NCBI RefSeq assembly: GCF_000429085.1
Contig: NZ_AUBE01000002.1
Coordinates: 226,824-290,823 of the forward strand
Source of the DNA: Streptomyces flavidovirens DSM 40150
GTDB lineage: Bacteria > Actinomycetota > Actinomycetes > Streptomycetales > Streptomycetaceae
DNA length: 64,000 bases
Direction: 5' to 3'
Shown: positions 1 through 9,292 of the stretch, piece by piece
Layout of the letters: each line of letters begins with the position of its first letter
How positions within the stretch are numbered: the first letter of the stretch is position 1
The notes under the pieces: generated by a model
What the model was told of the DNA's origin: nothing
The model's database searches: none
What the model saw: only the letters and a program-made list of their open reading frames with translations
Made by a program: the position numbers and the translations under genes

Positions 1-1657
1 ACAGGCGGCCGTCGGCGTACCGGAATTCGGCGGCGTCCACCGTGAAGCTCGTCGACACCTCGCGGACCGCCCGGTCGGCCGGGTTCTCCAGCAGCAGCGT
101 CTCCTTCATGGAACTGCCGTTGAGGCTCACCACCTGGCCGCCCTTGTCGTACGGCGGGTACTTGTACGCGATGATGTTGCCGCCGTCCATGCGGATCGGG
201 TGCATCGTGTAGCGGTCGCCCGCGTCGGCCCGGTCGCTGGTCAGCTTGCCGGTCGCGAGGTCGAAGGAGACGATCTCGTTCGTACGGCCGCCCTCGGTGC
301 CGCCCTCGTGCTCCTCGGTCGGCAGGTAGATCCTGCCGTTGCCGACGACGACCTTGGTGCAGCCCTCGGTGTCCCGGCACCTCGGGGCGTACTTCTCGGC
401 ATCGGCCGGGATCCTGGCACGCAGCTTGCCGGTCTTCTCGTCGATCGAGAAGAAGTCGGACACGCCGCTGCCGTCACCGGCGGTGTCACCGACGTCGGCG
501 GCGGCCACCAGCGGCTTGGTGGAGACGATGCTCGCCTGGTCCACACCGCTGGGCATCTTGTACTTGGCGAGCGGGGCGCCGGTCTTCGGGTTCAGGTACT
601 CGATGGAGAGCTGGGGGGAGCTGACCGAACCGCAGCTGCGCACCGTGGCGAGTGCCTCGCCGCCCGCGTAGCCCACGTCGCGGCACTGTTCGGCGTTGGC
701 CTTCGGCTGCCAGCGGACCTTGCCGGTGTTGACGTCGAAGGCCGCGCCGCCTCGGGTGCCGCCCGCGCCGACCGCGTCGCCGCCGATCGTGACCTCACCG
801 AAGATGACCTTGTCGTCACCGTCCTTGACCGACTTCTGCCACACCAGCCTGCCCGCGTCGATGTCGATCACACCGACCTCGGTGCAGGGGGAATACGTGG
901 CGCCCGCCGGCATCGGCCCGGCGAAGAGGATCGCGGTCTTGTTGTCCTTGGTGACGTGCGGCGTCGCCGCGCAGACCTCGCCCGGAAGCGGGATCGTCCA
1001 CAGCTCCGTGCCCTTGTCCAGGTCACGGCCCACGACCTCGTTGAGGCCGCTCTTGACGTACGCCTTGTCGGTGATCCAGGAGCCGTTGACGCCGGCGACG
1101 GTTCCCGTCACCTCGGGGGCGGGCAGTTGGAAGAGCAACTTGGAGTTGGTGTTGGAGGGCTGCTCCTCCTTGCCCGCGCCGTCCGGGGCGGGCTTGGCGT
1201 CGTCGCCGCCTGCGCCGCCGGTCGAGCCCGCGGAGGAGTTCTGGGCCGGATCGTCCTTGCCGCTGTCACTGCCGGACACGTACCAGACGCCGGCACCGAC
1301 GATGAGCGCCACGGCGACGACCGCCGCGATGACGACGGCCGTGGTGGTGTTGACCTTCTTGCCGCCGCCGCCCTGCGGGGGCATGCCCTGCGGGTAGCCG
1401 TACGGCGGCTGTTGCTGGCCGTACGGCTGCTGCTGCCCGTACGGATGGGGCTGGCCGGACTGGGCCGGGTAGCCGTAACCGGGCTGCTGGCCGGGCTGGG
1501 CGGGTGGCGCCGGGGGCGCCTGCGGGTAGCCGTAACCCGGCTGATCGGCGGGCGGGGGCGGAGTCGGGGCGCCGAAGCCGCCCGCGGGTGGGGTCGGCGG
1601 TGCGCCGAAGCCGCCCTGCGGGGGCTCGTTCGGCGGCGGGGGCGGTGGCTGCGTCAT
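1..1657 (-). CDS. PQQ-binding-like beta-propeller protein, membrane anchored (C-terminus cut by window edge)
   Basis: The reading frame starts at the ATG at 1655-1657, with AGAGG about 10 nt upstream, and runs off the left edge. About the first 120 residues are rich in Pro, Gln, Gly and Tyr (repeated YGYPQ and PYGQQQ motifs). One hydrophobic segment follows (TTTAVVIAAVVAVALIVGAG), then a polar Ser/Gly linker, then repeated blades of the type 'D..TGK..W' typical of PQQ/quinoprotein-like propellers. The topology implied is a disordered cytoplasmic N-terminus, one transmembrane helix and an extracellular propeller. It is a tandem paralogue of the next gene, 84 bp away. The propeller fold is clear; the ligand is unknown, and such domains often bind protein or cell-wall partners rather than PQQ. 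Confidence 0.85.
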   Translation of the reverse strand, partial: MTQPPPPPPNEPPQGGFGAPPTPPAGGFGAPTPPPPADQPGYGYPQAPPAPPAQPGQQPGYGYPAQSGQPHPYGQQQPYGQQQPPYGYPQGMPPQGGGGKKVNTTTAVVIAAVVAVALIVGAGVWYVSGSDSGKDDPAQNSSAGSTGGAGGDDAKPAPDGAGKEEQPSNTNSKLLFQLPAPEVTGTVAGVNGSWITDKAYVKSGLNEVVGRDLDKGTELWTIPLPGEVCAATPHVTKDNKTAILFAGPMPAGATYSPCTEVGVIDIDAGRLVWQKSVKDGDDKVIFGEVTIGGDAVGAGGTRGGAAFDVNTGKVRWQPKANAEQCRDVGYAGGEALATVRSCGSVSSPQLSIEYLNPKTGAPLAKYKMPSGVDQASIVSTKPLVAAADVGDTAGDGSGVSDFFSIDEKTGKLRARIPADAEKYAPRCRDTEGCTKVVVGNGRIYLPTEEHEGGTEGGRTNEIVSFDLATGKLTSDRADAGDRYTMHPIRMDGGNIIAYKYPPYDKGGQVVSLNGSSMKETLLLENPADRAVREVSTSFTVDAAEFRYADGRL

Positions 1658-1710
1658 GGCGTGCGTACCTCTGGAGAAGGGGAGTCGAAGACGTGCGAGA
1701 AGACCCTGGG

Positions 1711-1740
1711 CTCAGTCACTGGCCCGCTCAGTCACTGGCC
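1711..1740. repeat. 14-bp direct repeat in PQQ-pair spacer
   Basis: CTCAGTCACTGGCC occurs at 1711-1724 and again at 1727-1740, immediately after the stop codon of the upstream propeller gene. It looks like a small local duplication. Confidence 0.8.
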
Positions 1741-1741
1741 G

Positions 1742-3550
1742 TCACTTGCCGAAGACCATCATGGTCTTCGTCTCCTTCTCCTCCTCGTCGTTGGAGGCGC
1801 TGACGCGGGAGTTGACGATGAAGAGCCGGCTGTCCTCGTAGGCGATCTTCGTCGTGAAGAAGCCGTTCTCGATCTGGGCGGTCGACTGCGGGTTCTGGAG
1901 CAGCGTCTTGGGCTTGCCGCCCGACGAAGGGATGGTCGCGAGTGCGCCGCCCTTGTCGTACGACGCCGCCGTGTGGACCAGGACCTCTCCGCCCTCCATC
2001 TTCAGCGGCATCATGGCCCGCTCGCCCGCCGAACGCCACTTGGGCTTGCCGGTGTCGAGGTTGAAGGCGACGACCTCGTTGGTGCGCTGAAGGCCGCTCG
2101 TCTTCTCGGCGGTCGCCATGTAGAAGGTGTCCGCGTCGGCGGCGACGCCGGTGCAGCCTTCGAGGTTGCGGCCGAAGACGACGAAGCTGCCGCCGCACCG
2201 GGGCTGGAACTTGTCCTTGCCGCCGTCGATCTCCGAGCGCAGCTTGCCGCTGTCGGTCAGAGCGATGACGCTCCAGGTCTTCTTCTGGCGCTCCTGCACG
2301 GATACGACGAGCGGCGAGACGGAGTAGACCTTGTCGACCTGCCAGCCCTTGGCCAGCGGGTAGCTCCACTTGACCTTGCCGGTGGCCGGGTCGTGCTCCT
2401 GGATCCGCTCGTGGTTCCTGGCGGCCTCGCCGGTGGAGCAGGCGGCGGCGGAGATCAGCTTGGTGCTGCTGGTGAAGGCGTACGGCTGGCACTCACCGGG
2501 GAGCTTGCCCCACAGCTCCTTGCCGTCCGTCATGCTGAAGGCGGTGGAGTGGCCGGTGCGGCCGGCGGTGACGGTGTTGCCGCTGATCGCCAGCGTGATG
2601 TCGGAGAGGATGTCGAACGCCCCCGCCTTCTTCACCTCGGCCTGCCAGCCCGCCTTGCCGGTCTTGAGGTCGACCATCTGGAGCCGGCTGCACTTGGCCC
2701 GTTCGGTGGTGCCGCCCTTGACACCGATGACGATCTTGCCGTCCTCGGCGGCCTTGACGGGCGCCGCGCAGATCTCGGTGGCGAGCGGAAGGTTCCACTT
2801 CTCCTTGCCGTCGGTGGTGTCGTAGGCGGCGACCGTCTTGTACATCGCCTTGACGACGAGGCCGTCGGTGAACCACGGGCCGTACACGTCGGCGCCGTTG
2901 CGCGGCAGGTCCACGCTGTTCTTCTGGAGCCACAGGACCTTGGCCTCGCCCGCCTGGCGCCCCGCGTTGAGGTCGTCACCGGCGTCGCGGCCGCCGGCCG
3001 AGTCGTCACCGGTGTCGCCGGAGGGCAGACCACCCGGCTTGCCGTTCTCCTTGTTGCCGTTGGCGACGGGCTTCTCCTTGCCGCCGTCACCGCTGGTGGC
3101 GATGTAGTAGATGCCGCCGCCGACGACGAGGACCGCGGCGAGGGCCGCGCCGATGATGACGGCGGTCTTGCCCTTGAAGGGGCCACCGCTGCCGCCGGTG
3201 CCCGGTGCGGGCGCACCGGGGAAGCCGCCGTAAGGACCCGGCTGCTGCTGACCGTACGGACCGGGCTGCTGGCCGTACGGTCCGGGCTGCTGCTGGCCGT
3301 ACGGGCCCGCCTGGCCCGGCTGCTGACCCGGCTGGCCCGGGTAGCCGTACCCCGGCTGCGGCGCCTGCTGCGGCGGCGCCTGCGGGTAGCCGTATCCGGG
3401 CTGCGCCGGGGGCTGCTGGGGCGGGGCCGGCGGGCCGGGCGGGGCAGGGGGCATCTGCGGTGGCTGGGCAGGCGGCTGGGGCGGCTGCTGCCGGGGGTCC
3501 TGGGGGGCTCCGAAGCCGCCCTGCGGCGGCTGGTTGGGCGGCTGAGACAT
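1742..3550 (-). CDS. PQQ-binding-like beta-propeller protein, membrane anchored
   Basis: A 602-residue protein starting at the ATG at 3548-3550. Residues 1 to about 120 are a low-complexity Pro/Gln/Gly/Tyr tail with repeated GPYGQQQP units. A single membrane helix follows at about 130-150 (KTAVIIGAALAAVLVVGGGI), then a charged linker, and from about residue 205 onward a propeller with blade motifs such as DTTDGKEKW, DLKTGKAGW, DPATGKVKW and NLDTGKPKW. Six cysteines are scattered in the exported part. It is a paralogue of the truncated gene downstream and probably shares its transcript (84 bp gap). The extracellular sensor or scaffold role is inferred; no catalytic site is visible. Confidence 0.88.
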   Translation of the reverse strand: MSQPPNQPPQGGFGAPQDPRQQPPQPPAQPPQMPPAPPGPPAPPQQPPAQPGYGYPQAPPQQAPQPGYGYPGQPGQQPGQAGPYGQQQPGPYGQQPGPYGQQQPGPYGGFPGAPAPGTGGSGGPFKGKTAVIIGAALAAVLVVGGGIYYIATSGDGGKEKPVANGNKENGKPGGLPSGDTGDDSAGGRDAGDDLNAGRQAGEAKVLWLQKNSVDLPRNGADVYGPWFTDGLVVKAMYKTVAAYDTTDGKEKWNLPLATEICAAPVKAAEDGKIVIGVKGGTTERAKCSRLQMVDLKTGKAGWQAEVKKAGAFDILSDITLAISGNTVTAGRTGHSTAFSMTDGKELWGKLPGECQPYAFTSSTKLISAAACSTGEAARNHERIQEHDPATGKVKWSYPLAKGWQVDKVYSVSPLVVSVQERQKKTWSVIALTDSGKLRSEIDGGKDKFQPRCGGSFVVFGRNLEGCTGVAADADTFYMATAEKTSGLQRTNEVVAFNLDTGKPKWRSAGERAMMPLKMEGGEVLVHTAASYDKGGALATIPSSGGKPKTLLQNPQSTAQIENGFFTTKIAYEDSRLFIVNSRVSASNDEEEKETKTMMVFGK

Positions 3551-3645
3551 CAGCGCTTACCTCTTCACACGAGACCGCCGCCCGTTCGGTCTCCCCCGCG
3601 ATTCCGGCGGCGTAACTCCCCCAGAATGGAGCGAATCGGGCTTGA

Positions 3646-3676
3646 GCCCCGCAGGTCTACGTCAGTCGAGCGGGGC
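3646..3676. terminator. hairpin with T-rich flank between ABC-F and PQQ genes
   Basis: GCCCCGC at 3646-3652 pairs with GCGGGGC at 3670-3676. The T-rich tail (TTCTTTCT) lies on the plus-strand side, although both flanking genes are on the minus strand. It can end the ABC-F transcript as a U-poor hairpin or end an unseen plus-strand transcript. Confidence 0.55.
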
Positions 3677-3780
3677 TTCTTTCTATCACTCGGCCCCCCT
3701 CGGACGAGGGCCCGGCCCCGCCCCTGTTCCCAAGGGAGGACCGGCCCGTGACGCGCTCGTTATTCGGCTTCGCCCAATCG

Positions 3781-5580
3781 CTACGCGTCCTCGGCGAGTT
3801 CCATCCAGCGCATCTCAAGTTCGTCGCGCCCGGCGACGAGTTCGCGCAACTCGGCGTCGAGCAGGGCCACCTTCTCGAAGTCCGTCGCGTTTTCCGCGAT
3901 TTGGGCGTGCAGCTTGGTCTCCTTGTCAGAGAGCTTGCCGAGCTGTCGCTCGATCTTCTGCATTTCCTTCTGCGCGGCGCGGGCGTCGCCGGAGGCCTTC
4001 TTCTTCACGGGGGCGGCAGCGGCGGGCGCCGGGGTGGCGGCCTCGATCATCTGCTGCCTGCGCTCCAGGTACTCGTCGATACCGCGCGGCAGGTTGCGCA
4101 GCGTGCGGTCGCCGAGGAGGGCGTACACCTTGTCCGTGGTCCGCTCGATGAAGAACCGGTCGTGCGAGATGACGATCATCGAGCCCGGCCACCCGTCGAG
4201 CAGGTCCTCGAGCTGCGTCAGCGTCTCGATGTCGAGATCGTTGGTCGGCTCGTCCAGGAACAGCACGTTCGGCTCGTCCATCAGCAGCCGCAGGATCTGC
4301 AGCCGCCGCCGCTCGCCACCGGACAGGTCACCGACCGGCGTCCACTGCTTCTCCTTGGTGAACCCGAACTGCTCGCAGAGCTGGCCCGCCGTCATCTCGC
4401 GGCCCTTGCCGAGGTCCACCCGGTCCCGTACGCGCTGAACGGCTTCGAGCACCCGGAGCTTCGGGTCGAGCTCGCCGACCTCCTGCGAGAGGTACGCGAG
4501 CTTCACGGTCCTGCCCACGACGACCTTGCCGGCCACCGGCTGGGCGTCGCCCTGCGTACGCGCCGCGTCGGCCAGGGCGCGCAGCAGCGACGTCTTGCCC
4601 GCGCCGTTCACGCCGACGAGGCCGACGCGGTCGCCGGGCCCGAGCTGCCACGTCAGATGCTGGAGCAGCACCTTCGGCCCGGCCTGGACGGTGACATCTT
4701 CAAGATCGAAGACGGTCTTGCCGAGCCGCGAGTTGGCGAACTTCATCAGCTCGGACGTGTCGCGGGGCGGCGGTACGTCGGCGATCAGCTCGTTGGCCGC
4801 CTCAACGCGGAAGCGCGGCTTCGACGTACGGGCGGGGGCGCCGCGGCGCAGCCACGCCAGCTCCTTGCGGACCAGGTTCTGGCGCTTGGTCTCCTCGGTG
4901 GCGGCGATGCGCTCGCGCTCGGCGCGGGCGAAGACGTAGTCGGAGTAACCGCCCTCGTACTCGTGCACGGCGCCGCGCTGCACGTCCCACATGCGGGTGC
5001 AGACCTGGTCGAGGAACCAGCGGTCGTGGGTCACGCACACCAGCGCGGACCTGCGGTCCTGAAGGTGCTGGGCGAGCCAGGCGATGCCCTCGACGTCGAG
5101 GTGGTTGGTCGGCTCGTCGAGGACCAGCAGGTCCTGCTCCTCGATGAGGAGCTTGGCGAGCGCGATACGACGGCGCTCACCGCCCGACAGCGGCCCGATG
5201 ACCGTTTCCAGGCCGTGCTCGAAGCCGGGCAGGCTGAGGCCGCCGAAGAGACCGTTCAGCACGTCGCGGATCTTGGCGGTGCCCGCCCACTCGTGGTCCG
5301 CGAGGTCGCCGATGATCTCCTGGCGGACGGTCGCGGCGGGGTCGAGCGAGTCGTGCTGCGTGAGTACGCCCAGACGCAGGCCGCCGTTGTGCGTGATGCG
5401 GCCGCCGTCGGCGTCCTCCAGCTTGGCGAGCATGCGGATGAGGGTCGTCTTGCCGTCGCCGTTACGGCCGACGACACCGATCCGGTCGCCCTCCGATACG
5501 CCGAGGGACACGCCGTCGAGCAGGGCACGGGTGCCGTACACCTTGCTGACTGCCTCGACATTGACCAGGTTGACGGCCAT
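3781..5580 (-). CDS. ABC-F family ATPase (Uup/EttA-type, ribosome-associated)
   Basis: A 599-residue soluble protein with two ABC cassettes and no membrane segments, the layout of ABC-F translation factors. Cassette 1 has Walker A GRNGDGKT (38-45), signature LSGGERRR (131-138) and Walker B LLVLDEPTNHLD. Cassette 2 has Walker A GVNGAGKT near residue 330, a second LSGGERRR and LFLDEPTNDLD. The inter-cassette linker is basic and helical. Residues from about 510 onward are an Ala/Lys-rich segment leading into a charged coiled coil, as in Uup-type members. Known family members act at the ribosomal E site or protect against ribosome-targeting drugs; which applies here cannot be read from sequence. 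The ATG at 5578-5580 follows GGAG. A 23-bp tandem array lies upstream. Confidence 0.93.
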   Translation of the reverse strand: MAVNLVNVEAVSKVYGTRALLDGVSLGVSEGDRIGVVGRNGDGKTTLIRMLAKLEDADGGRITHNGGLRLGVLTQHDSLDPAATVRQEIIGDLADHEWAGTAKIRDVLNGLFGGLSLPGFEHGLETVIGPLSGGERRRIALAKLLIEEQDLLVLDEPTNHLDVEGIAWLAQHLQDRRSALVCVTHDRWFLDQVCTRMWDVQRGAVHEYEGGYSDYVFARAERERIAATEETKRQNLVRKELAWLRRGAPARTSKPRFRVEAANELIADVPPPRDTSELMKFANSRLGKTVFDLEDVTVQAGPKVLLQHLTWQLGPGDRVGLVGVNGAGKTSLLRALADAARTQGDAQPVAGKVVVGRTVKLAYLSQEVGELDPKLRVLEAVQRVRDRVDLGKGREMTAGQLCEQFGFTKEKQWTPVGDLSGGERRRLQILRLLMDEPNVLFLDEPTNDLDIETLTQLEDLLDGWPGSMIVISHDRFFIERTTDKVYALLGDRTLRNLPRGIDEYLERRQQMIEAATPAPAAAAPVKKKASGDARAAQKEMQKIERQLGKLSDKETKLHAQIAENATDFEKVALLDAELRELVAGRDELEMRWMELAEDA

Positions 5581-5693
5581 GGGTGCGCGCTCCAGGGACG
5601 GGAAAGGGACAGACGCTCAAGCGTAGTCGCCCACCGAACCCCTCCGACGACCACCCGGTCCCCGCCACCGGCGGGGGGCGTGGTGGCCGCGCG

Positions 5694-5989
5694 GTGGGCG
5701 CGGGGGCACCGCCCCGGTGGGCGCCGGGTCCCACCGCGGTGGGCGCCCGGATCCCACCCGCGTGGGCGCCCGGCCACCACCCCCGTGTGCGCGCGGCCAC
5801 CGCCCCGGTGGGCGCCCCGGTCCCGCCCCCGTGGGCGCGCGGCCACCGCCCCCGTGGTGGCGCGGGTCCCGCCCCCGTGGGCGCGCGGGTCCCGCCTCGT
5901 GGGCGCGCATCCCGCCCCGTGGGCGCGCGGCGGCCGCCCCCGTGAACGCCGAGGTGCCGCACCGGTGGGCGCGGAGGTGCCGTCACCGG
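5694..5989. repeat. 23-bp tandem array, about 13 degenerate units
   Basis: Units beginning GTGGGCG start at 5694, 5717, 5739, 5762, 5785, 5808, 5831, 5854, 5877, 5899, 5919, 5942 and 5965; most spacings are exactly 23 bp. The consensus is close to GTGGGCGCGCGG followed by TCCCGCCCC. A 23-bp period is not a multiple of three, so this is not a coding repeat. The array fills most of the 454-bp gap (5581-6034) between the acyltransferase stop and the ABC-F start. I see no gene in that gap. Confidence 0.92.
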
Positions 5990-6034
5990 GTGCCGCCCCG
6001 GGCTCCGGTTCTCGGACGCCGGACGGGGTGAAAG

Positions 6035-7369
6035 TCAGCGGGTGAGCGGGGCGGGTCGGGGGCGGGCCGCCGTCTCCACCAGGAGCCAGCCCGCGAGGGC
6101 CATGAGGACCGCGACCGGAGCGCTGATCCGTACGGCGATGAGCAGGGCCGTACGGCCTTCGAGGAGGCCGGCGAAGCCGACCATCGACAGTCCCAGCACC
6201 CCGAGCAGGCACAGCGTGACGCCGGCCGCGGCAGCGGGGCCCGCCAGGCGACCGGGAGAGGCCGCCGGCAGACCACCGCCCCCCGCAGGCCGCTCGAAGG
6301 CCCGGAACGCCGCCACGCACAGCGCGGTCAGCGCCGCCGCCGCGGCGAACCGCAGCGGCACCTGCGCCCACCAGGCCCCGCTCGCCGGTGCGGGCAGCGG
6401 CAGGTCCAGGGCGAGCATCGCGCCGTACAGGCCGAGCATCGCCGTCAGGTGCCACAGGAACGCCGTCATCGCGACACCGTTCGCGGCGACGACGGTCCGC
6501 CAGACGCGTGGCCGTGCGACGAGGCGTGCGCCGGGAGCGCGCAGCAGCTCGACCGCGCCGGCCAGCCACAGGCCGTGGGCGAGGAGCGCGAGCGTGGGCG
6601 GGGCCATGTTGCTGACCTTCTCGCCGGGCATTCCCACCATGCTCAGCGGATACGGCCCGAAGGCGACCAGCGCGGCGGCAGCGGCCAACCCGGCGGCCGC
6701 GAGAACACCGGGCCTGCGGATGCGCCCGTCGGCGCGCAGGAAGCCCAGTTGGTGGACGGCGAGCCAGACGAAGGCGAAGTTGAGGAACTCGACGTACGGC
6801 ACGCCGAACGCGAAGCGCAGCACGTCGACGCCCGCGGCGGCGAGGGCGAGCGCGGCGAAGGCGCCCCAGCCATACCGCTCGTGCAGCTTCAGCAGGGGCG
6901 GGGTGAAGGCCACCATCGCCAGGTAGATCCCGATGAACCAGAGCGGCTGAGCGACGAGGCGAAGAGCGACACCGGTCAGCCCCTGCTGACTGCCGAGGAG
7001 CTGCAGTACGAGCGCGGCGGCGCCCCAGACCAGCACGAACACCATGGTGGGCCGCAGCAGCCGCTGGAGACGGGCCCGTACGAACACGGAGTACACCGCC
7101 TCGTGCCTGCGACTCAGCGACCGATAGGACAGCGCGTGCGAGAACCCGCCGACGAAAAAGAACACAGGCATGACCTGCAACGCCCACGTGAGGATCTGAA
7201 GCCCCGGCACGACGGCGAGAAGATTGCCCACCCCGCCGTCGGCGGATACGGCGGCCATCAGCCAGTGCCCGGCGACGACGGTGCCGAGTGAGGCGACGCG
7301 CAGCAGGTCTACGTACCGGTCGCGCCCTGCGGGCGTCCGGTCGGCGAGCTCGCGAACACTGTTTCCCAT
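6035..7369 (-). CDS. membrane acyltransferase, acyltransferase_3 (OafA/NolL) family
   Basis: A 444-residue polytopic protein. It begins with the family hallmark RYVDLLRVASLGTVVAGHWL, containing the conserved R...H element of acyltransferase_3 proteins. About ten hydrophobic helices follow, including TMVFVLVWGAAALVLQLLG and PLWFIGIYLAMVAF. The start is placed at the ATG at 7367-7369, preceded by GGGAG at about 10 nt; a GTG 24 bp upstream (7393) is possible but poorly spaced. Family members transfer acyl groups to sugars or membrane glycans; the acceptor is unknown. The gene lies downstream of ispE on the same strand with a 77-bp gap, so it may be a late gene of the rsmA-ispE transcript. Confidence 0.88.
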   Translation of the reverse strand: MGNSVRELADRTPAGRDRYVDLLRVASLGTVVAGHWLMAAVSADGGVGNLLAVVPGLQILTWALQVMPVFFFVGGFSHALSYRSLSRRHEAVYSVFVRARLQRLLRPTMVFVLVWGAAALVLQLLGSQQGLTGVALRLVAQPLWFIGIYLAMVAFTPPLLKLHERYGWGAFAALALAAAGVDVLRFAFGVPYVEFLNFAFVWLAVHQLGFLRADGRIRRPGVLAAAGLAAAAALVAFGPYPLSMVGMPGEKVSNMAPPTLALLAHGLWLAGAVELLRAPGARLVARPRVWRTVVAANGVAMTAFLWHLTAMLGLYGAMLALDLPLPAPASGAWWAQVPLRFAAAAALTALCVAAFRAFERPAGGGGLPAASPGRLAGPAAAAGVTLCLLGVLGLSMVGFAGLLEGRTALLIAVRISAPVAVLMALAGWLLVETAARPRPAPLTR

Positions 7370-7446
7370 GCGGGTACGCTCCCGCCCCCGCACAGCCTCC
7401 CGGCAGGGCGCCCGTACTCAGTTCCTTCTGAGTACAGCGCCCGTGC

Positions 7447-8346
7447 TCAGGCTCCGACGACCGTCGCACCCGTCGCCGGGGACTGGGCGACCCGCGCCGT
7501 ACGGCAGGTGCCCGAAGCGATGAGGGCCGCCGCCACCGCCTCGGCCGCCTCCGCGTCCTTGGTCAGGAACGCCGTGGTCGGGCCCGACCCCGAGACCAGG
7601 CCCGCCAGCGCGCCCGCCTCCGTGCCCGCCGCAAGAGTGGCGGCCAGGGAGGGCCGCAGGGACAGGGCCGCGGGCTGGAGGTCGTTCACCAGGGCGCCCG
7701 CCAGCAGCGCCGCATCACCCGCACGCAGGGCGTCCAGCAGAACCGGGGAAGCCTCGGGGGCCGGAACGTCACTCCCCGCCGTCAGACGGTCGAACTCGCC
7801 GTACACCGCCGGTGTCGACAGCCCGCCGCCCGCCACGGCGAACACCCAGTGGAACGTCCCACTTACCTCAAGAGTCGTCAGCTTCTCGCCGCGCCCCGTA
7901 CCCAGCGCCGCCCCGCCCACCAGACTGAACGGCACGTCACTACCCAATTCCGCACAAATACCCAACAATTCGGTCTGCGAGCACTCCGTACCCCACAGCC
8001 TGTCGCACGCCAGCAGCGCACCCGCGCCGTCCGCGCTGCCGCCCGCCATGCCACCCGCGACGGGGATGTCCTTCTCGATGTGGATGTGCACATCGGGCGA
8101 CAGACCCCGGCGTTCGGCCAACGCGATCGCGGCCCGCGCCGCCAGGTTCGTACGGTCCAGGGGCACCTGCCCCGCGTCGGGCCCCGAGCAGGTGACCCGC
8201 AGGGAATCCGCCGGCGTGACCGTGACCTCGTCGTACAGGCCGACCGCCAGGAACACGTTCGCCAGGTCGTGGAAGCCGTCGGGCCGCGCCCCGCCCACCG
8301 CGAGCTGGACGTTGACCTTCGCCGGGACCCGGACGGTGACCGTCAT
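7447..8346 (-). CDS. ispE: 4-diphosphocytidyl-2-C-methyl-D-erythritol kinase
   Basis: A 299-residue GHMP kinase that phosphorylates CDP-methylerythritol in the non-mevalonate (MEP) isoprenoid pathway. The N-terminus [15 protein letters not shown] and PDGFHDL carry the conserved Lys/Asn and Asp-Gly-(Tyr/Phe)-His of IspE. The glycine-rich ATP loop [18 protein letters not shown] lies near residues 95-112, and a C-terminal GSGPTTAFL matches GHMP motif 3. Its ATG (8344-8346) overlaps the TGA of rsmA as ATGA, so translation is probably coupled; an rsmA-ispE pair is common in actinomycetes. Confidence 0.96.
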   Translation of the reverse strand: MTVTVRVPAKVNVQLAVGGARPDGFHDLANVFLAVGLYDEVTVTPADSLRVTCSGPDAGQVPLDRTNLAARAAIALAERRGLSPDVHIHIEKDIPVAGGMAGGSADGAGALLACDRLWGTECSQTELLGICAELGSDVPFSLVGGAALGTGRGEKLTTLEVSGTFHWVFAVAGGGLSTPAVYGEFDRLTAGSDVPAPEASPVLLDALRAGDAALLAGALVNDLQPAALSLRPSLAATLAAGTEAGALAGLVSGSGPTTAFLTKDAEAAEAVAAALIASGTCRTARVAQSPATGATVVGA

Positions 8347-9230
8347 GCCGCCACCCCCTTGTTCTCCGCGATACGGGCGAACTCCTCCACCGTCAGCGAC
8401 TCGCCCCGCGCCTGGGGCGAAATCCCGGCCGCGACCAGCGCCGCCTCCGCCGCCGGGGCCGATCCCGCCCACCCCGCAAGCGCGGCCCGCAGCGTCTTGC
8501 GGCGCTGCGCGAACGCAGCGTCGACCACCGCGAAGACCTCCTCCTTCGAGGCAGAGGTCTTGACCGGCTCGGCCCGCCGCACGAGCGACACCAGCCCGGA
8601 GTCGACATTCGGCGCGGGCCAGAAGACGTTGCGCCCGATCGCCCCGGCCCGCTTGACGTCGGCGTACCAGCAGGCCTTGACCGACGGCACGCCGTACACC
8701 TTGTTGCCGGGCCGGGCCGCGAGCCGGTCAGCGACCTCGGCCTGGACCATGACGAGCGTCCGCTCGATGCTGGGGAAACGCTCCAGCATGGTGAGCAGTA
8801 CCGGCACCGCGACGTTGTACGGAAGATTCGCGACCAGCGCGGTGGGCGGCGGTCCGGGAAGCTCGGTGACGTGCATCGCGTCCGAGTGCACCAAGGCGAA
8901 ACGGTCGGCCCGCTCCGGCATCCGCGCCGCGATCGTCGCGGGCAGCGCGGCGGCGAGCACCTCATCGATCTCGACCGCCACCACCCGCTCGGCAGCCTCA
9001 AGCAGCGCGAGAGTCAGCGACCCCAGGCCGGGCCCGACCTCGACCACCACGTCATCGGCCCGCACACCGGCCGTCCGCACGATCCGCCGCACGGTATTGG
9101 CATCGATGACGAAGTTCTGACCGCGCTGCTTGGTCGGGCGTACGCCGAGCGCCGCCGCCAGCTCCCGGATGTCGGCGGGACCCAGCAGGTCATGCGGGGG
9201 AGGCGTCTCAGAAGGCTCAGTGCTGCTCAC
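8343..9230 (-). CDS. rsmA: 16S rRNA (adenine1518-N6/adenine1519-N6)-dimethyltransferase
   Basis: A 295-residue SAM-dependent methyltransferase (KsgA/RsmA) that dimethylates two adjacent adenines in the 3' hairpin of 16S rRNA. Visible motifs are [18 protein letters not shown] at the N-terminus, motif [19 protein letters not shown], and the adenine-methylase signature [12 protein letters not shown]. The C-terminal helical domain contains [10 protein letters not shown]. The GTG start at 9228-9230 has no Shine-Dalgarno sequence, but TACGCT lies exactly 6 nt upstream, suggesting a leaderless mRNA. Upstream lies the repeat-filled spacer 9231-9556. Confidence 0.96.
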   Translation of the reverse strand: MSSTEPSETPPPHDLLGPADIRELAAALGVRPTKQRGQNFVIDANTVRRIVRTAGVRADDVVVEVGPGLGSLTLALLEAAERVVAVEIDEVLAAALPATIAARMPERADRFALVHSDAMHVTELPGPPPTALVANLPYNVAVPVLLTMLERFPSIERTLVMVQAEVADRLAARPGNKVYGVPSVKACWYADVKRAGAIGRNVFWPAPNVDSGLVSLVRRAEPVKTSASKEEVFAVVDAAFAQRRKTLRAALAGWAGSAPAAEAALVAAGISPQARGESLTVEEFARIAENKGVAA

Positions 9231-9236
9231 CGCTCA

Positions 9237-9242
9237 AGCGTA
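9237..9242 (-). promoter_or_regulatory. -10 element of rsmA, leaderless candidate
   Basis: TACGCT on the minus strand is separated from the rsmA GTG by 6 nt (TGAGCG), the spacing expected when transcription starts at the start codon. Confidence 0.6.
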
Positions 9243-9292
9243 AAGGTCCCCGGCACCCGCCTGGCCCCCCGCCCGCCGCCGTTCAAGGACCC

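Noticed and set aside
3620..3690. tRNA or tRNA remnant near the hairpin
   Set aside because: A T-arm-like stretch is visible but there is no D-arm, anticodon arm or matching acceptor stem; the hairpin explains it better.
5694..5989. CRISPR array
   Set aside because: The 23-bp units follow each other without unique spacers and there are no cas genes; it is a plain tandem array.
200..6045. Very long open frames on the plus strand across the PQQ and ABC-F region
   Set aside because: They are antisense shadows of clear minus-strand genes; the translated products are low-complexity Arg/Gly/Val/Leu strings without domains, as usual in very GC-rich DNA.
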